NCBI GenBank assembly: GCA_016214695.1
Contig: JACRNY010000001.1
Span: 806,001 to 870,000, forward strand
Source of the DNA: Nitrosomonadales bacterium
GTDB lineage: Bacteria; Pseudomonadota; Gammaproteobacteria; Burkholderiales; Gallionellaceae
Length of the DNA: 64,000 nucleotides
Direction of reading: 5' to 3'
Shown: in pieces, positions 34,477-42,411 of the stretch
Layout of the letters: every line of letters starts with the position of its first letter
Position numbering within the stretch: the stretch's first letter is position 1
Program-made: the position numbers and the translations under genes
Notes under the pieces: generated by a model
What the model was told of the DNA's origin: nothing
The model's database searches: none
Seen by the model: the letters and a program-made list of their open reading frames with translations, nothing else

Positions 34477-34511
34477 GGTTATACTAATTCAAAGTGTTTT
34501 TTAGTATAACC
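34477..34511. promoter_or_regulatory. Perfect 11-bp palindrome upstream of the nucleotidyltransferase gene
   Basis: GGTTATACTAA (34477-34487) and TTAGTATAACC (34501-34511), 13-bp loop. It sits in the 199-bp gap between the divergent nucleotidyltransferase and thyA starts and contains TATACT, a possible -10 element. Probable operator; the binding protein is not encoded next to it. Confidence 0.6.
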
Positions 34512-34629
34512 ATCCAGCACCATGGCTGGCATCGCCCTCGTATACTCATCCGCAAGCCAACAATCCCCCCTGTGCTAGCATTACACCCCTGAACGCGTCG
34601 CCCGACGCCGCAACACAACGAGTCATTCC

Positions 34630-35424
34630 ATGCGCCAATACCTTGATCTGATGCAACACGTGCTGGACCACGGCACCCTTAAATCCGACCGCACCGGCAC
34701 CGGCACTACCAGCGTGTTCGGCTACCAGATGCGTTTCGATCTTTCACAGGGCTTCCCGCTGGTCACCACCAAGAAGTGCCACCTGAAATCCATCATCCAT
34801 GAGCTGCTGTGGTTTCTGCAGGGCAGCACCAACACCAAATACCTCAAGGAGAATGGGGTCAGCATCTGGGACGAATGGGCGGACGAGAACGGCAACCTCG
34901 GCCCCGTTTACGGCAAGCAGTGGCGCTCGTGGGAGACCATCGACGGGCGCGTGATCGACCAGATCAGGATCGCCGTCGAGCAGATCAGGACCAACCCCGA
35001 TTCGCGCCGCATCATCGTTTCGGCCTGGAACGTGGGCGAGCTGGACAAGATGGCGCTGGCGCCCTGCCATGCCTTCTTCCAGTTCTACGTCGCAGAGGGG
35101 AAATTATCCTGCCAGTTGTACCAGCGCAGCGCCGACATCTTCCTCGGTGTGCCCTTCAACATCGCCAGCTACGCGCTGCTGACCATGATGATGGCGCAGG
35201 TGTGCGGACTGAAGGCGGGCGATTTCGTGCACACCTTCGGCGATGCGCACCTGTATTCCAACCACATGGAGCAGACTGCACTGCAGTTGTCGCGCGCGCC
35301 GCGCGCGCTGCCGACGATGAGGATCAACCCGGACGTGAAGGACATCTTCGGCTTCAGGTTCGAGGACTTCACGCTGGAAGGCTACGATCCGCACCCCGCC
35401 ATCAAGGCACCGGTCGCGATCTGA
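34630..35424 (+). CDS. thyA: Thymidylate synthase
   Basis: 264 aa, the same length as E. coli ThyA, with catalytic Cys146 in LAPCHAFFQ, dUMP-binding [18 protein letters not shown] and N-terminal RTGTGT loop. Methylates dUMP with methylene-tetrahydrofolate, producing dihydrofolate that FolA (37335) recycles. Heads a thyA-pyruvate-kinase-like-folA cluster. Confidence 0.98.
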   Translation: MRQYLDLMQHVLDHGTLKSDRTGTGTTSVFGYQMRFDLSQGFPLVTTKKCHLKSIIHELLWFLQGSTNTKYLKENGVSIWDEWADENGNLGPVYGKQWRSWETIDGRVIDQIRIAVEQIRTNPDSRRIIVSAWNVGELDKMALAPCHAFFQFYVAEGKLSCQLYQRSADIFLGVPFNIASYALLTMMMAQVCGLKAGDFVHTFGDAHLYSNHMEQTALQLSRAPRALPTMRINPDVKDIFGFRFEDFTLEGYDPHPAIKAPVAI

Positions 35425-35434
35425 CCCGCATACC

Positions 35435-37330
35435 GTGAGCACGGCAAAGTCTCCCGTCGACCAGAGCGGTGATGAGCAACTGCACAAGTTGCTGCAGGAT
35501 CTGCGGCATTTCCGCACCGAATCGGAGAAGACCCAGCAGGTCCTGCTGAAAAGCTGGAAGCCGCACATCCACAGCAGCGAGTTCCTTCCCTCCGCCGCCA
35601 ACATGGCCGCATACATCGGTTTGCGCCGGCAAGACATCAGAGAGATACAGAGCCAGCTCGCAGCCATCGGCCTCTCTTCGCTGGGGCGCACCGAAGGGCA
35701 TGTGCTCGCCAACCTCGATGCCGTCATCCACGCACTCGAAGCCCTGACCGGCAAACCGCAACAGCTGAAAAAGATACTGGCCACCGCGCAGACCTTCAGC
35801 GAGAACGGCAACGATCTCGCCCACCGCACCCAGCACCTGTTCGGTGCCGCACCCAGGCATCGCTCGGTGCGCATCATGGTGACCTTCCCCGGCGAGGCCG
35901 CCACCGACTACACCTTCGTCAGGGAACTGGTGCAACGCGGCATGGACTGCGCCCGCATCAATTGCGCCCACGACAGCGCGGAGGCATGGCAGAAGATGAT
36001 AGCGAACGTGCGCCGCGCCGAGCAGGAGACGGGGCGCAACTGCAAGGTGATGATGGACCTGGCCGGCCCCAAGCTGCGCACCGGCCCTGTCGCACTCGAC
36101 CAGAGCATCGTGCACCTCAGGCCTGCCCGCAACAAGCGCGGCGTCATCATCGCACCGGCCAACGTGATCCTCGACGCCAGCGGACTGCAGGGCTGCAACG
36201 CCAGCAAGGATGGCCTGGGTCGCCGGCTGCCGGCAAGGCTCGGCGTGGCGCTGGACTGGCTGCAACGGCTGCGGCAGGACGACACCATCAAGTTCACCGA
36301 CCTGCGCGGCAAGGATGGCATGCTCACCGTCGGCGAACGTCTCTCGGAGTTCGAGGTCATGGCTTCGTGCGAGTCCTCCGCCTACTTCGAGGAGAACATC
36401 TCGCTCAAGCACATCGCGCACAGCAAACACCATCCGGTGTTCGAAACGTTCATCGGCGCCATCGCGGCGACGACGATGGCCATCCTGCTGCGCGAAGGCG
36501 ATCTGCTCAGATTGACGCGAGAGGCACTTCCCGGCGAGCCCGCCGAGATCGACGAGGCCGACAACAGCATCATCCCCGCGCACATCTCCTGCGCGCAACC
36601 CGCCGTGCTCGACCACCTGCAGCCCGGCCAGCGCGTATTGATCGACGACGGGCACATCAGCACCGCGGTGGAGAGCGTGGACGCTGAAGGCGCGCTGCTG
36701 CGCGTGACCCGCGCCAAGGCACTGGGATCAAAATTGATGGCGGAGAAGGGGCTGAATTTCCCCGACACCGATCTTGACCTTCCCGCGCTCACCGACAAGG
36801 ACTTGCGCGACCTGGACTTCGTCGCCGCGCATGCCGACATCGCCGGTTACTCCTTCGTGCAGTCCGCCGCAGACATGGAGTTGCTGATCGGGGCATTGGC
36901 GGAACGCAACGCCGGCAGGCTCGGCATCGTCGCCAAGATCGAGACAAAGAAGGGATTGCACAACCTGCCCGAGATCATCGTGCGCGGCGCCGGCCGGCAC
37001 CCCTTCGGCGTAATGATCGCGCGCGGCGACCTCGCCGTGGAGATCGGCTACGAGAAGCTTGCCGAGACGCAGGAAGAGATCATGTGGCTGTGCGAATCGG
37101 CGCATGTGCCGGTGATCTGGGCCACACAGGTGCTGGAGGGCCTGGTGAAAGAAAACATGCCCTCGCGCGCCGAAGTGACCGATGCGGCGATGGCCGAGCG
37201 CGCCGAGTGCATCATGCTCAACAAGGGGCCGTTCGTGCTGGACGCCATCGACGTGCTCGACCATGTGGTGGCACGCATGCAATCGCATCAACAGAAGAAG
37301 AGTTCGCGCATGCGCGCGTTACACTGGTGA
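35435..37330 (+). CDS. Atypical pyruvate-kinase-like protein
   Basis: 631 aa, GTG start at 35435. A pyruvate kinase barrel is split: RIMVTFPGEAATDYTFVRELVQRGMDCARINCAHD (about 148-182) and MMDLAGPKLRTG (about 204-215), then after a 235-residue insert KIETKKGLHNLPEII, ARGDLAVEIG and WATQVLEGLVKENMPSRAEVTD. Catalytic-type residues Arg, Lys, Glu/Asp and Thr are visible. Differences from standard enzyme: a 145-aa N-terminal extension, a much larger B-domain region, NKGPF in place of the SGETA motif, and no C-terminal regulatory domain. Sandwiched 10 bp after thyA and 4 bp before folA. True kinase activity is uncertain. Confidence 0.8.
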   Translation: MSTAKSPVDQSGDEQLHKLLQDLRHFRTESEKTQQVLLKSWKPHIHSSEFLPSAANMAAYIGLRRQDIREIQSQLAAIGLSSLGRTEGHVLANLDAVIHALEALTGKPQQLKKILATAQTFSENGNDLAHRTQHLFGAAPRHRSVRIMVTFPGEAATDYTFVRELVQRGMDCARINCAHDSAEAWQKMIANVRRAEQETGRNCKVMMDLAGPKLRTGPVALDQSIVHLRPARNKRGVIIAPANVILDASGLQGCNASKDGLGRRLPARLGVALDWLQRLRQDDTIKFTDLRGKDGMLTVGERLSEFEVMASCESSAYFEENISLKHIAHSKHHPVFETFIGAIAATTMAILLREGDLLRLTREALPGEPAEIDEADNSIIPAHISCAQPAVLDHLQPGQRVLIDDGHISTAVESVDAEGALLRVTRAKALGSKLMAEKGLNFPDTDLDLPALTDKDLRDLDFVAAHADIAGYSFVQSAADMELLIGALAERNAGRLGIVAKIETKKGLHNLPEIIVRGAGRHPFGVMIARGDLAVEIGYEKLAETQEEIMWLCESAHVPVIWATQVLEGLVKENMPSRAEVTDAAMAERAECIMLNKGPFVLDAIDVLDHVVARMQSHQQKKSSRMRALHW

Positions 37331-37334
37331 ATCT

Positions 37335-37868
37335 ATGAGCAAACTATCCATCATCGTCGCCATGGCCAGGAACAACACCATCGGCGTGAACAACACACTG
37401 CCCTGGCGCTGCCCGGAAGACCTCAAGCATTTCAAGACGCTGACCATGGGCCATCACATGATCATGGGGCGCAAGACCTTCGACTCCATCGGCAAGCCGC
37501 TGCCCGGGCGCACCACGGTGGTGGTCACGCGCAACAACGACCTGGAGATACCCGGCTGCGTCATCGCGCATTCGCTGGGAGAAGCGATAGACAGTTGCAG
37601 CGGGGATGACGAGATATTCATCGTCGGCGGTGCGGAGCTATACCGTCAGGCCATCGCACTGGTGGAAACGCTCTACATCACCGAGATACAGCAGGACGTC
37701 CAAGGCGACGCCCATTTCCCCGAGTTCGACAAGAGCGCCTGGCGGGAGACCGCGCGCGAGATGCGCAACCAGGAGACGCCGCAGCAACTGGGTTATCATT
37801 TCGTCACGTACCAAAGGCATTACCCTCACCCCAACCCTCTCCCCGAGGGCGAGGGAGCAAGCGCATAA
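37335..37868 (+). CDS. folA: Dihydrofolate reductase with repeat-derived tail
   Basis: 177 aa; MSKLSIIVAMARNNTIGVNNTLPWRCPEDLKHF and IMGRKTFDSIGKPLPGR are classical DHFR sequence, IFIVGGAELYRQA the conserved NADPH/loop segment. Reduces dihydrofolate made by ThyA. The protein would be expected to end near residue 162 (GYHFVTYQRH); residues 163-177 (YPHPNPLPEGEG...) are the translation of a common interspersed repeat, so the native stop was lost. Confidence 0.97.
   Translation: MSKLSIIVAMARNNTIGVNNTLPWRCPEDLKHFKTLTMGHHMIMGRKTFDSIGKPLPGRTTVVVTRNNDLEIPGCVIAHSLGEAIDSCSGDDEIFIVGGAELYRQAIALVETLYITEIQQDVQGDAHFPEFDKSAWRETAREMRNQETPQQLGYHFVTYQRHYPHPNPLPEGEGASA
37821..37856. repeat. CCCTCACCCCAACCCTCTCCC-type interspersed repeat at the folA 3' end
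   Basis: Sequence CCCTCACCCCAACCCTCTC followed by a GAGGGCGAGGG arm, forming a short hairpin. It belongs to the common PHPNPLPEGEG-encoding repeat type and here supplies the last folA codons. Confidence 0.75.
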
Positions 37869-37905
37869 GACCCAAACACATAATCCCTGCCGTTAAGGAA
37901 GAACC

Positions 37906-38982
37906 ATGAAATATCTGAAATCTGAACTGCCCATCGCCATCGCGCTGATCGTCCTCGGACTCGGCTTCGCACTTGAACACGGCGCCGTCGAACACGGCGG
38001 CATCGCACTGTGGGGGCTGCTGCTGGTGATCCTTGCGGCCATCATCGGCGTCGCCTTCCGCATCGCGCACCATGCCGAAGTGCTGGCGGTGCGATTCGGC
38101 GAACCCTACGGCACACTGATCCTCACGTTGGCCGCAGTGTCGGTAGAAGTGGTGATCCTGGTGGTGCTGCTGATGGGCGAACCGAACCCGACGCTGGCGC
38201 GCGATACCGTGTTTGCGGCGGTGATGTTCGATATCAACGGCATCCTCGGCCTCGCCGCCATCGTCGGCGGACTGAAGCACGGCCAGACCAAGTACAACAT
38301 CTCCTCGGCCAACTCCTTCGTCGCCATGCTGCTGGTCGCCATCGGCATCGGCATGTTCATCCCCGACTTCGTGCCGGACGACAAATGGCAGATCTACTCG
38401 ATTTTTTCCATCGGCATGATGGCAATCATGTACATGGCCTTCCTGCGTCTGCAGACAGTGGAGCACCGCACCTTCTTCGAATACTCCAGCGAGACCGATG
38501 AAGAAGCGCATGACGAGGCACACAGCCCGAACGCGCTACACGTCGGCATCATGCTCGGCGCCATCGTGCTGGTCGGCCTGCTCTCCGAGGTACTCTCGGT
38601 GCTGCTGGATGCCGGGCTTAGCGGCAGCAGCCTGCCCAAGGCCATCCCGGCGGTGCTGGTCGCGCTGATCTCGGCCAGCCCGGAGATCCTCACTGCGCTG
38701 CGCGCAGCACAGAACAACCGCATGCAGACCACGGTCAACATCGCGCTCGGCGCCTCGCTCGCCACGGTGCTGCTGACCCTGCCGGTGATCGAGTTCATCG
38801 CGCTGGTGACGGGCGAACGCATCGTCATGGCGTTGACCCCGGTACAGGGCGGCATGCTGCTGCTCACCTTCCTTACGGTGATGAACAACCTGCACGACGG
38901 CGAGACGAATGCCATCGAGGGCATCAGCCACTTCGCGCTGTTCGCGGCGTTCATCGCGCTGGTGGCGATGGGGATGATGTAA
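37906..38982 (+). CDS. ChaA-type calcium/cation:proton antiporter
   Basis: 358-aa inner-membrane protein, eleven or so helices. Signatures of the CaCA/ChaA family are GEPYGTLILTLAAVSVEVVIL (about 65-85) and the symmetrical SASPEILTALRAAQNNRMQTTVNIALGASLAT (about 259-290), each with the conserved Glu. An acidic/His loop (ETDEEAHDEAH, about 196-206) lies between the halves. Exports calcium or monovalent cations in exchange for protons. Promoter probably in the 37-bp gap after folA or shared with it. Confidence 0.9.
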   Translation: MKYLKSELPIAIALIVLGLGFALEHGAVEHGGIALWGLLLVILAAIIGVAFRIAHHAEVLAVRFGEPYGTLILTLAAVSVEVVILVVLLMGEPNPTLARDTVFAAVMFDINGILGLAAIVGGLKHGQTKYNISSANSFVAMLLVAIGIGMFIPDFVPDDKWQIYSIFSIGMMAIMYMAFLRLQTVEHRTFFEYSSETDEEAHDEAHSPNALHVGIMLGAIVLVGLLSEVLSVLLDAGLSGSSLPKAIPAVLVALISASPEILTALRAAQNNRMQTTVNIALGASLATVLLTLPVIEFIALVTGERIVMALTPVQGGMLLLTFLTVMNNLHDGETNAIEGISHFALFAAFIALVAMGMM

Positions 38983-39007
38983 CCGAAGGAATCCGGCAGG
39001 CAAAACA

Positions 39008-39036
39008 AACGCCCTCTTCGCGAGGGCGTTCTTTTT
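39008..39036. terminator. Bidirectional intrinsic terminator between the antiporter and chrB
   Basis: Stem AACGCCCTC/GAGGGCGTT (39008-39016 with 39022-39030) with TTCGC loop, then CTTTTTT on the plus strand and GTTTGTTTTG on the minus strand. Confidence 0.9.
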
Positions 39037-39057
39037 TCCACCGGCGGGATGCTCCGG

Positions 39058-39504
39058 CTAGTATTTCCAGCTGTGCGTCTCGCCTCTCGCATGCCGACAC
39101 CACGCATACAGTGCGTCGTACATCACCAGCCCCTGCTTCAGCATCTCCTGATCATTCCTGAAGTTGTGCGACAAGCCCAACGAGATCGCCAGCAAACCCG
39201 CGCACTGCGGCGCCAGATCGTGGCGATCTGTATCCGCCCCGCGCACGATAACGGCCATATCCTGCAGAGCCGGATCGGTCAGGGCGTACTTTTTAAGGAA
39301 TGTATCGAAGCTGCACAACTCCCCCTCGTGGGATAGCTCCACTCCGGGAATGTCGAAAGGAATTGCGCCGGTTTCTGCTGCCACCTTCAATACATCGCCG
39401 GTGGGAACGAAAAGAAATTCCGGCTCTTTGTCGATAAAGCGGGCGATCAGCCACGGGCAGGCGATGCGGTCGATCTTGGGGCGTTCACGGGTGATCCATT
39501 TCAT
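39058..39504 (-). CDS. chrB: ChrB-type chromate resistance protein (C-terminal domain only)
   Basis: 148 aa matching the C-terminal ChrB domain: ERPKIDRIACPWLIARFIDKEPEFLFVP (about 7-34), ELSHEGELCSFDTFLKKY and a final MYDALYAWCRHARG. The regulatory N-terminal half of full ChrB is missing, as in many stand-alone forms. The domain is reported to reduce or sense chromate in some bacteria. Ends 9 bp after chrA on the same strand. Confidence 0.88.
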   Translation of the reverse strand: MKWITRERPKIDRIACPWLIARFIDKEPEFLFVPTGDVLKVAAETGAIPFDIPGVELSHEGELCSFDTFLKKYALTDPALQDMAVIVRGADTDRHDLAPQCAGLLAISLGLSHNFRNDQEMLKQGLVMYDALYAWCRHARGETHSWKY

Positions 39505-39513
39505 GGCGATTCC

Positions 39514-40866
39514 TCAAAGGATGATTGCGTAAACAAGCCCCATCACGGCACAGGCACCAATGACGCGCATGACATCTTGCTTGTATTTCCACAAGGCGAT
39601 GAAAGCGGCAATGGAAATAATGACGGGCAGCCATTCGAAGTTTCCGCTGAAGGGGGCTGTCCCTGTCGCATGAGGCCAGAAGGTGTGCCAGGCGAAAAAG
39701 ATCGCCAGGTTGATGATGACGCCCACAACCGCGGCGGTGATGCCTGTCAGTGGTGCGGTGAATCTCAGTTCGCCGCGCGTGCTTTCAACCAGGGGGCCGC
39801 CTGCCAGAATGAACCAGAAAGAAGGCAAAAAGGTGAAGAAAGTGGCGACGGCAGCCCCGGCCATTCCTGCGGCAACCGGGTCTGCAAACACGTCTTTTGC
39901 CACACCGCCCAGGTAACCCACCCAAGTGACGATCATGATCAGCGGGCCGGGCGTGGTTTCACCCAGCGCCAGGCCATCCATCATTTGCGCACCGGTGAGC
40001 CATTGGAATTGCTCCACGCCGCCCTGATACACATAAGGCAATACGGCGTAGGCGCCGCCAATCGTGAGGAATGCAGCCTGGGTGAAGAATTCGCCCATCT
40101 CGAACAGGGCGGGTTGCCCGTTCAACAGCCACATCACTGCCGCCCAGATGAACACGAACGCGCCGGTCATCAGGGTGAACTTTTTCCACGAGAACACTGC
40201 GTGTGCAGGCGGCGGCGTGTGGTCGTCGATCAAGGCTGCGCCGTAGGCTTTGTTGGAAGCAGCATGTCCGCCGCCGCTTTTGAATCTGGCCGGAAAGAGC
40301 TTTCCACCTATCGCGCCCAAGATACCTGCAATCAGTACGATCCACGGAAAGTCGATCTTGAAAAAGAAGATGCCGATGAAGGCCAGGGCAGAAATTCCCC
40401 AGAGCAATCCGTTCTTAAGTGCACGCGCACCGATACGCCAGGCGGCAAAAAGCACAACAGCGACGACGGCAGGTTTTATCCCGTAGAAAATACCTTGAAC
40501 CAGCGGCACATCGCCATAATTCAGATAGATCGCGGCCAGCACAGAAAGCAGGATGAAGGCGGGCATGAAGAACAGGATGCCCGCGACGAGCGCACCGCGA
40601 ACGCCGTGCATCAGCCAGCTGATATAGATCGCCAGCTGAATAGCTTCGGGACCGGGAAGCAGCATGCAGAAATTCAGACCATGAAGAAAGCGGTGTTCGG
40701 AGATCCAGCGGCGTTTCTCCACCAACTCCTGATGCATCAGGGCGATCTGCCCGGCAGGCCCGCCGAAGCTGATGAAACCGAGTTTGAGCCAATACCAGAA
40801 GGCCTGCGCCAATGTGACTTGCGCCGGGGGTTGTTGGGTGTTTTCGGAAAGTTGCGGTGCATCCAT
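39514..40866 (-). CDS. chrA: ChrA chromate transporter (long form)
   Basis: 450 aa; two homologous halves as in long CHR proteins. First half has FISFGGPAGQIALMHQELVEKRRW (about 32-55) and LLPGPEAIQLAIYISW; second half has FLTIGGAYAVLPYVYQ and LALGETTPGPLIMIVTWVGYLGG. Exports chromate. The start at 40866 (MDAPQL) is chosen for the strong AGGAGG 7 bp upstream; another ATG at 40890 is less well placed. Operon with chrB. Confidence 0.93.
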   Translation of the reverse strand: MDAPQLSENTQQPPAQVTLAQAFWYWLKLGFISFGGPAGQIALMHQELVEKRRWISEHRFLHGLNFCMLLPGPEAIQLAIYISWLMHGVRGALVAGILFFMPAFILLSVLAAIYLNYGDVPLVQGIFYGIKPAVVAVVLFAAWRIGARALKNGLLWGISALAFIGIFFFKIDFPWIVLIAGILGAIGGKLFPARFKSGGGHAASNKAYGAALIDDHTPPPAHAVFSWKKFTLMTGAFVFIWAAVMWLLNGQPALFEMGEFFTQAAFLTIGGAYAVLPYVYQGGVEQFQWLTGAQMMDGLALGETTPGPLIMIVTWVGYLGGVAKDVFADPVAAGMAGAAVATFFTFLPSFWFILAGGPLVESTRGELRFTAPLTGITAAVVGVIINLAIFFAWHTFWPHATGTAPFSGNFEWLPVIISIAAFIALWKYKQDVMRVIGACAVMGLVYAIIL

Positions 40867-41073
40867 GATTCCTCCTTGGAACATATCCAATCTGCAGCAA
40901 GCCTTGGACGAGGAATCGTCTTGAGGCGGGGAGGCTGCCTGATCCCCGATGTGAGCGATTATCTGCGCTTACCCCAAGCCCTACAAGCTTGCTCGGTCAA
41001 TACACCCGCTACGATTCCGGTCATGCGCTTGTGGCATACTTCGCCGCTATCAAAAGCCCGCGAGATATCGCCC

Positions 41074-42285
41074 ATGCATGCCGCACTGACCACCTCCGAG
41101 ATCTTCCTGATCGCGATGACGCTGATCTTCACCATCCCCTATCTGATCTGGCGCGTGGGCAGGACGGAATACTATGCACCGCTGGTGGTAGTGCAGATCA
41201 TCACCGGCATCCTGCTCGGCCCCGGCATCCTCGGCGCAGCCTTCCCCGATTACTACAACTTCGTGTTCACGCCGCAGGTCATCCAGTCGCTCAACGGCAT
41301 CGCCTGGTGGGCGGTGATGATCTTCGTGTGGATCGCGGGCATCGAGCTCGACCTGCGCCAGGCGTGGAAGTATCGGCGCGAGAGCGGCATCACCGCCGGC
41401 CTTGCGCTGGGCACGCCGTTGCTGTTCGGCTGCCTCGCCGCCGCCGGGATGCTGATGTACGACGGCTGGATGGGGCCGCAAGCCTACACCTGGCAGTTCA
41501 TCGCCGGTGTGGGCATGGCCTGCGCCGTCACCGCGCTGCCCATCCTCATCCTGTTCATGGAAAAACTCGCCATCCTGCGCCAGCCCATCGGCCAGCGCAT
41601 CCTGCGCTACGCCAGCATGGACGACGTCGCCATCTGGGGCGTGCTGGCGCTGATATTGATGGACTGGGAACGCGTCGGCCGGCAGGCCGGCTTCCTCATC
41701 GCCTTCGCCGTCGCCAGCTACCTGTTCCGCAAGCTGATGCTATGGCTGGAAGAGCGCGACCGCTGGTATGTCGGCCTGATCTGGCTGGCTGCCTGCGGAC
41801 TCGCCGCAGACTGGGCCGGCCTGCACTTCATGGTCGGCGCCTTCCTCGCCGGCGCGGTCACCGACAGCCATTGGTTCGACCAGAAGAAGATGGACCTGAT
41901 GCGCCATCACGTGCTGCTGGTGATCATGCCGGTGTTCTTCCTCAGCACCGGGCTGCGCACCAACTGGGCGATGGGCGGCTCCATGGTATTCATCGCCGCG
42001 GCCGTGCTGCTGTTCGCCTCGGTGTCGGGCAAGCTCATCGGCGTGCATGCCGCCGGCAAGATCCTGAAATGGAAGCCGGGCGAAGCCTCGCTCATCGGCT
42101 GGCTGCTGCAGACCAAGGCGCTGATCATGATCATCTTCGCCAACATTCTGCTCGACAAGCAGATCATCACCAGCGAGACCTTCACCGCACTGCTGCTGAT
42201 GGCCGTGGCCAGCACCATGCTCACCGTGCCGGTGGTGTCGCCCAAGCTGGAGCGGATGAAAGAGATCATCTTCAGGTCGAAATGA
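41074..42285 (+). CDS. CPA2-family Kef/Nap-type cation:proton antiporter
   Basis: 403 aa, about twelve helices, no TrkA-N domain. QIITGILLGPGILGAAFP (about 41-58), FVWIAGIELDLRQAW (about 84-98) and ADWAGLHFMVGAFLAGAVT are the pore-forming signatures of the family. Exchanges Na+ or K+ for protons. The frame continues far upstream only as an antisense of chrA; the ATG at 41074 begins the first helix, with only a weak GAGAT upstream. Alternative Met at 41023. Confidence 0.88.
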   Translation: MHAALTTSEIFLIAMTLIFTIPYLIWRVGRTEYYAPLVVVQIITGILLGPGILGAAFPDYYNFVFTPQVIQSLNGIAWWAVMIFVWIAGIELDLRQAWKYRRESGITAGLALGTPLLFGCLAAAGMLMYDGWMGPQAYTWQFIAGVGMACAVTALPILILFMEKLAILRQPIGQRILRYASMDDVAIWGVLALILMDWERVGRQAGFLIAFAVASYLFRKLMLWLEERDRWYVGLIWLAACGLAADWAGLHFMVGAFLAGAVTDSHWFDQKKMDLMRHHVLLVIMPVFFLSTGLRTNWAMGGSMVFIAAAVLLFASVSGKLIGVHAAGKILKWKPGEASLIGWLLQTKALIMIIFANILLDKQIITSETFTALLLMAVASTMLTVPVVSPKLERMKEIIFRSK

Positions 42286-42298
42286 CCTTTAACCAAGG

Positions 42299-42356
42299 CC
42301 GTTCGGCCTGAGCCTGTCGAAGGCCATTCATGTTTCGACAAGCTCAACACGAACGG
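42299..42356. repeat. CCGTTCG...TGTCGAA interspersed inverted repeat
   Basis: Arms 42299-42323 and 42332-42356 are inverted copies with about 21 of 25 matches. It is the common repeat whose translation reads VRPELVEG. Located between the antiporter and rlhA; a single arm of the same family lies inside rlhA at 43886. Confidence 0.88.
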
Positions 42357-42399
42357 CATCTTGTTTTCCATGGCAACCAGACCTCTCCACCCCCTCCGG

Positions 42400-42405
42400 T
42401 ATAAT
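42400..42405 (+). promoter_or_regulatory. Possible -10 element placing the rlhA transcript start on its ATG
   Basis: A consensus TATAAT ends 6 bp before the chosen ATG at 42412, and no SD is present. Transcription usually starts about 7 bp after the -10, so the message could begin with the AUG. No convincing -35 is visible. Confidence 0.4.
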
Positions 42406-42411
42406 CCGGGC

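Noticed and set aside
39577-41073. Upstream extension of the CPA2 antiporter frame through chrA DNA
   Set aside because: It is antisense to chrA, and the family N-terminus begins at 41074.
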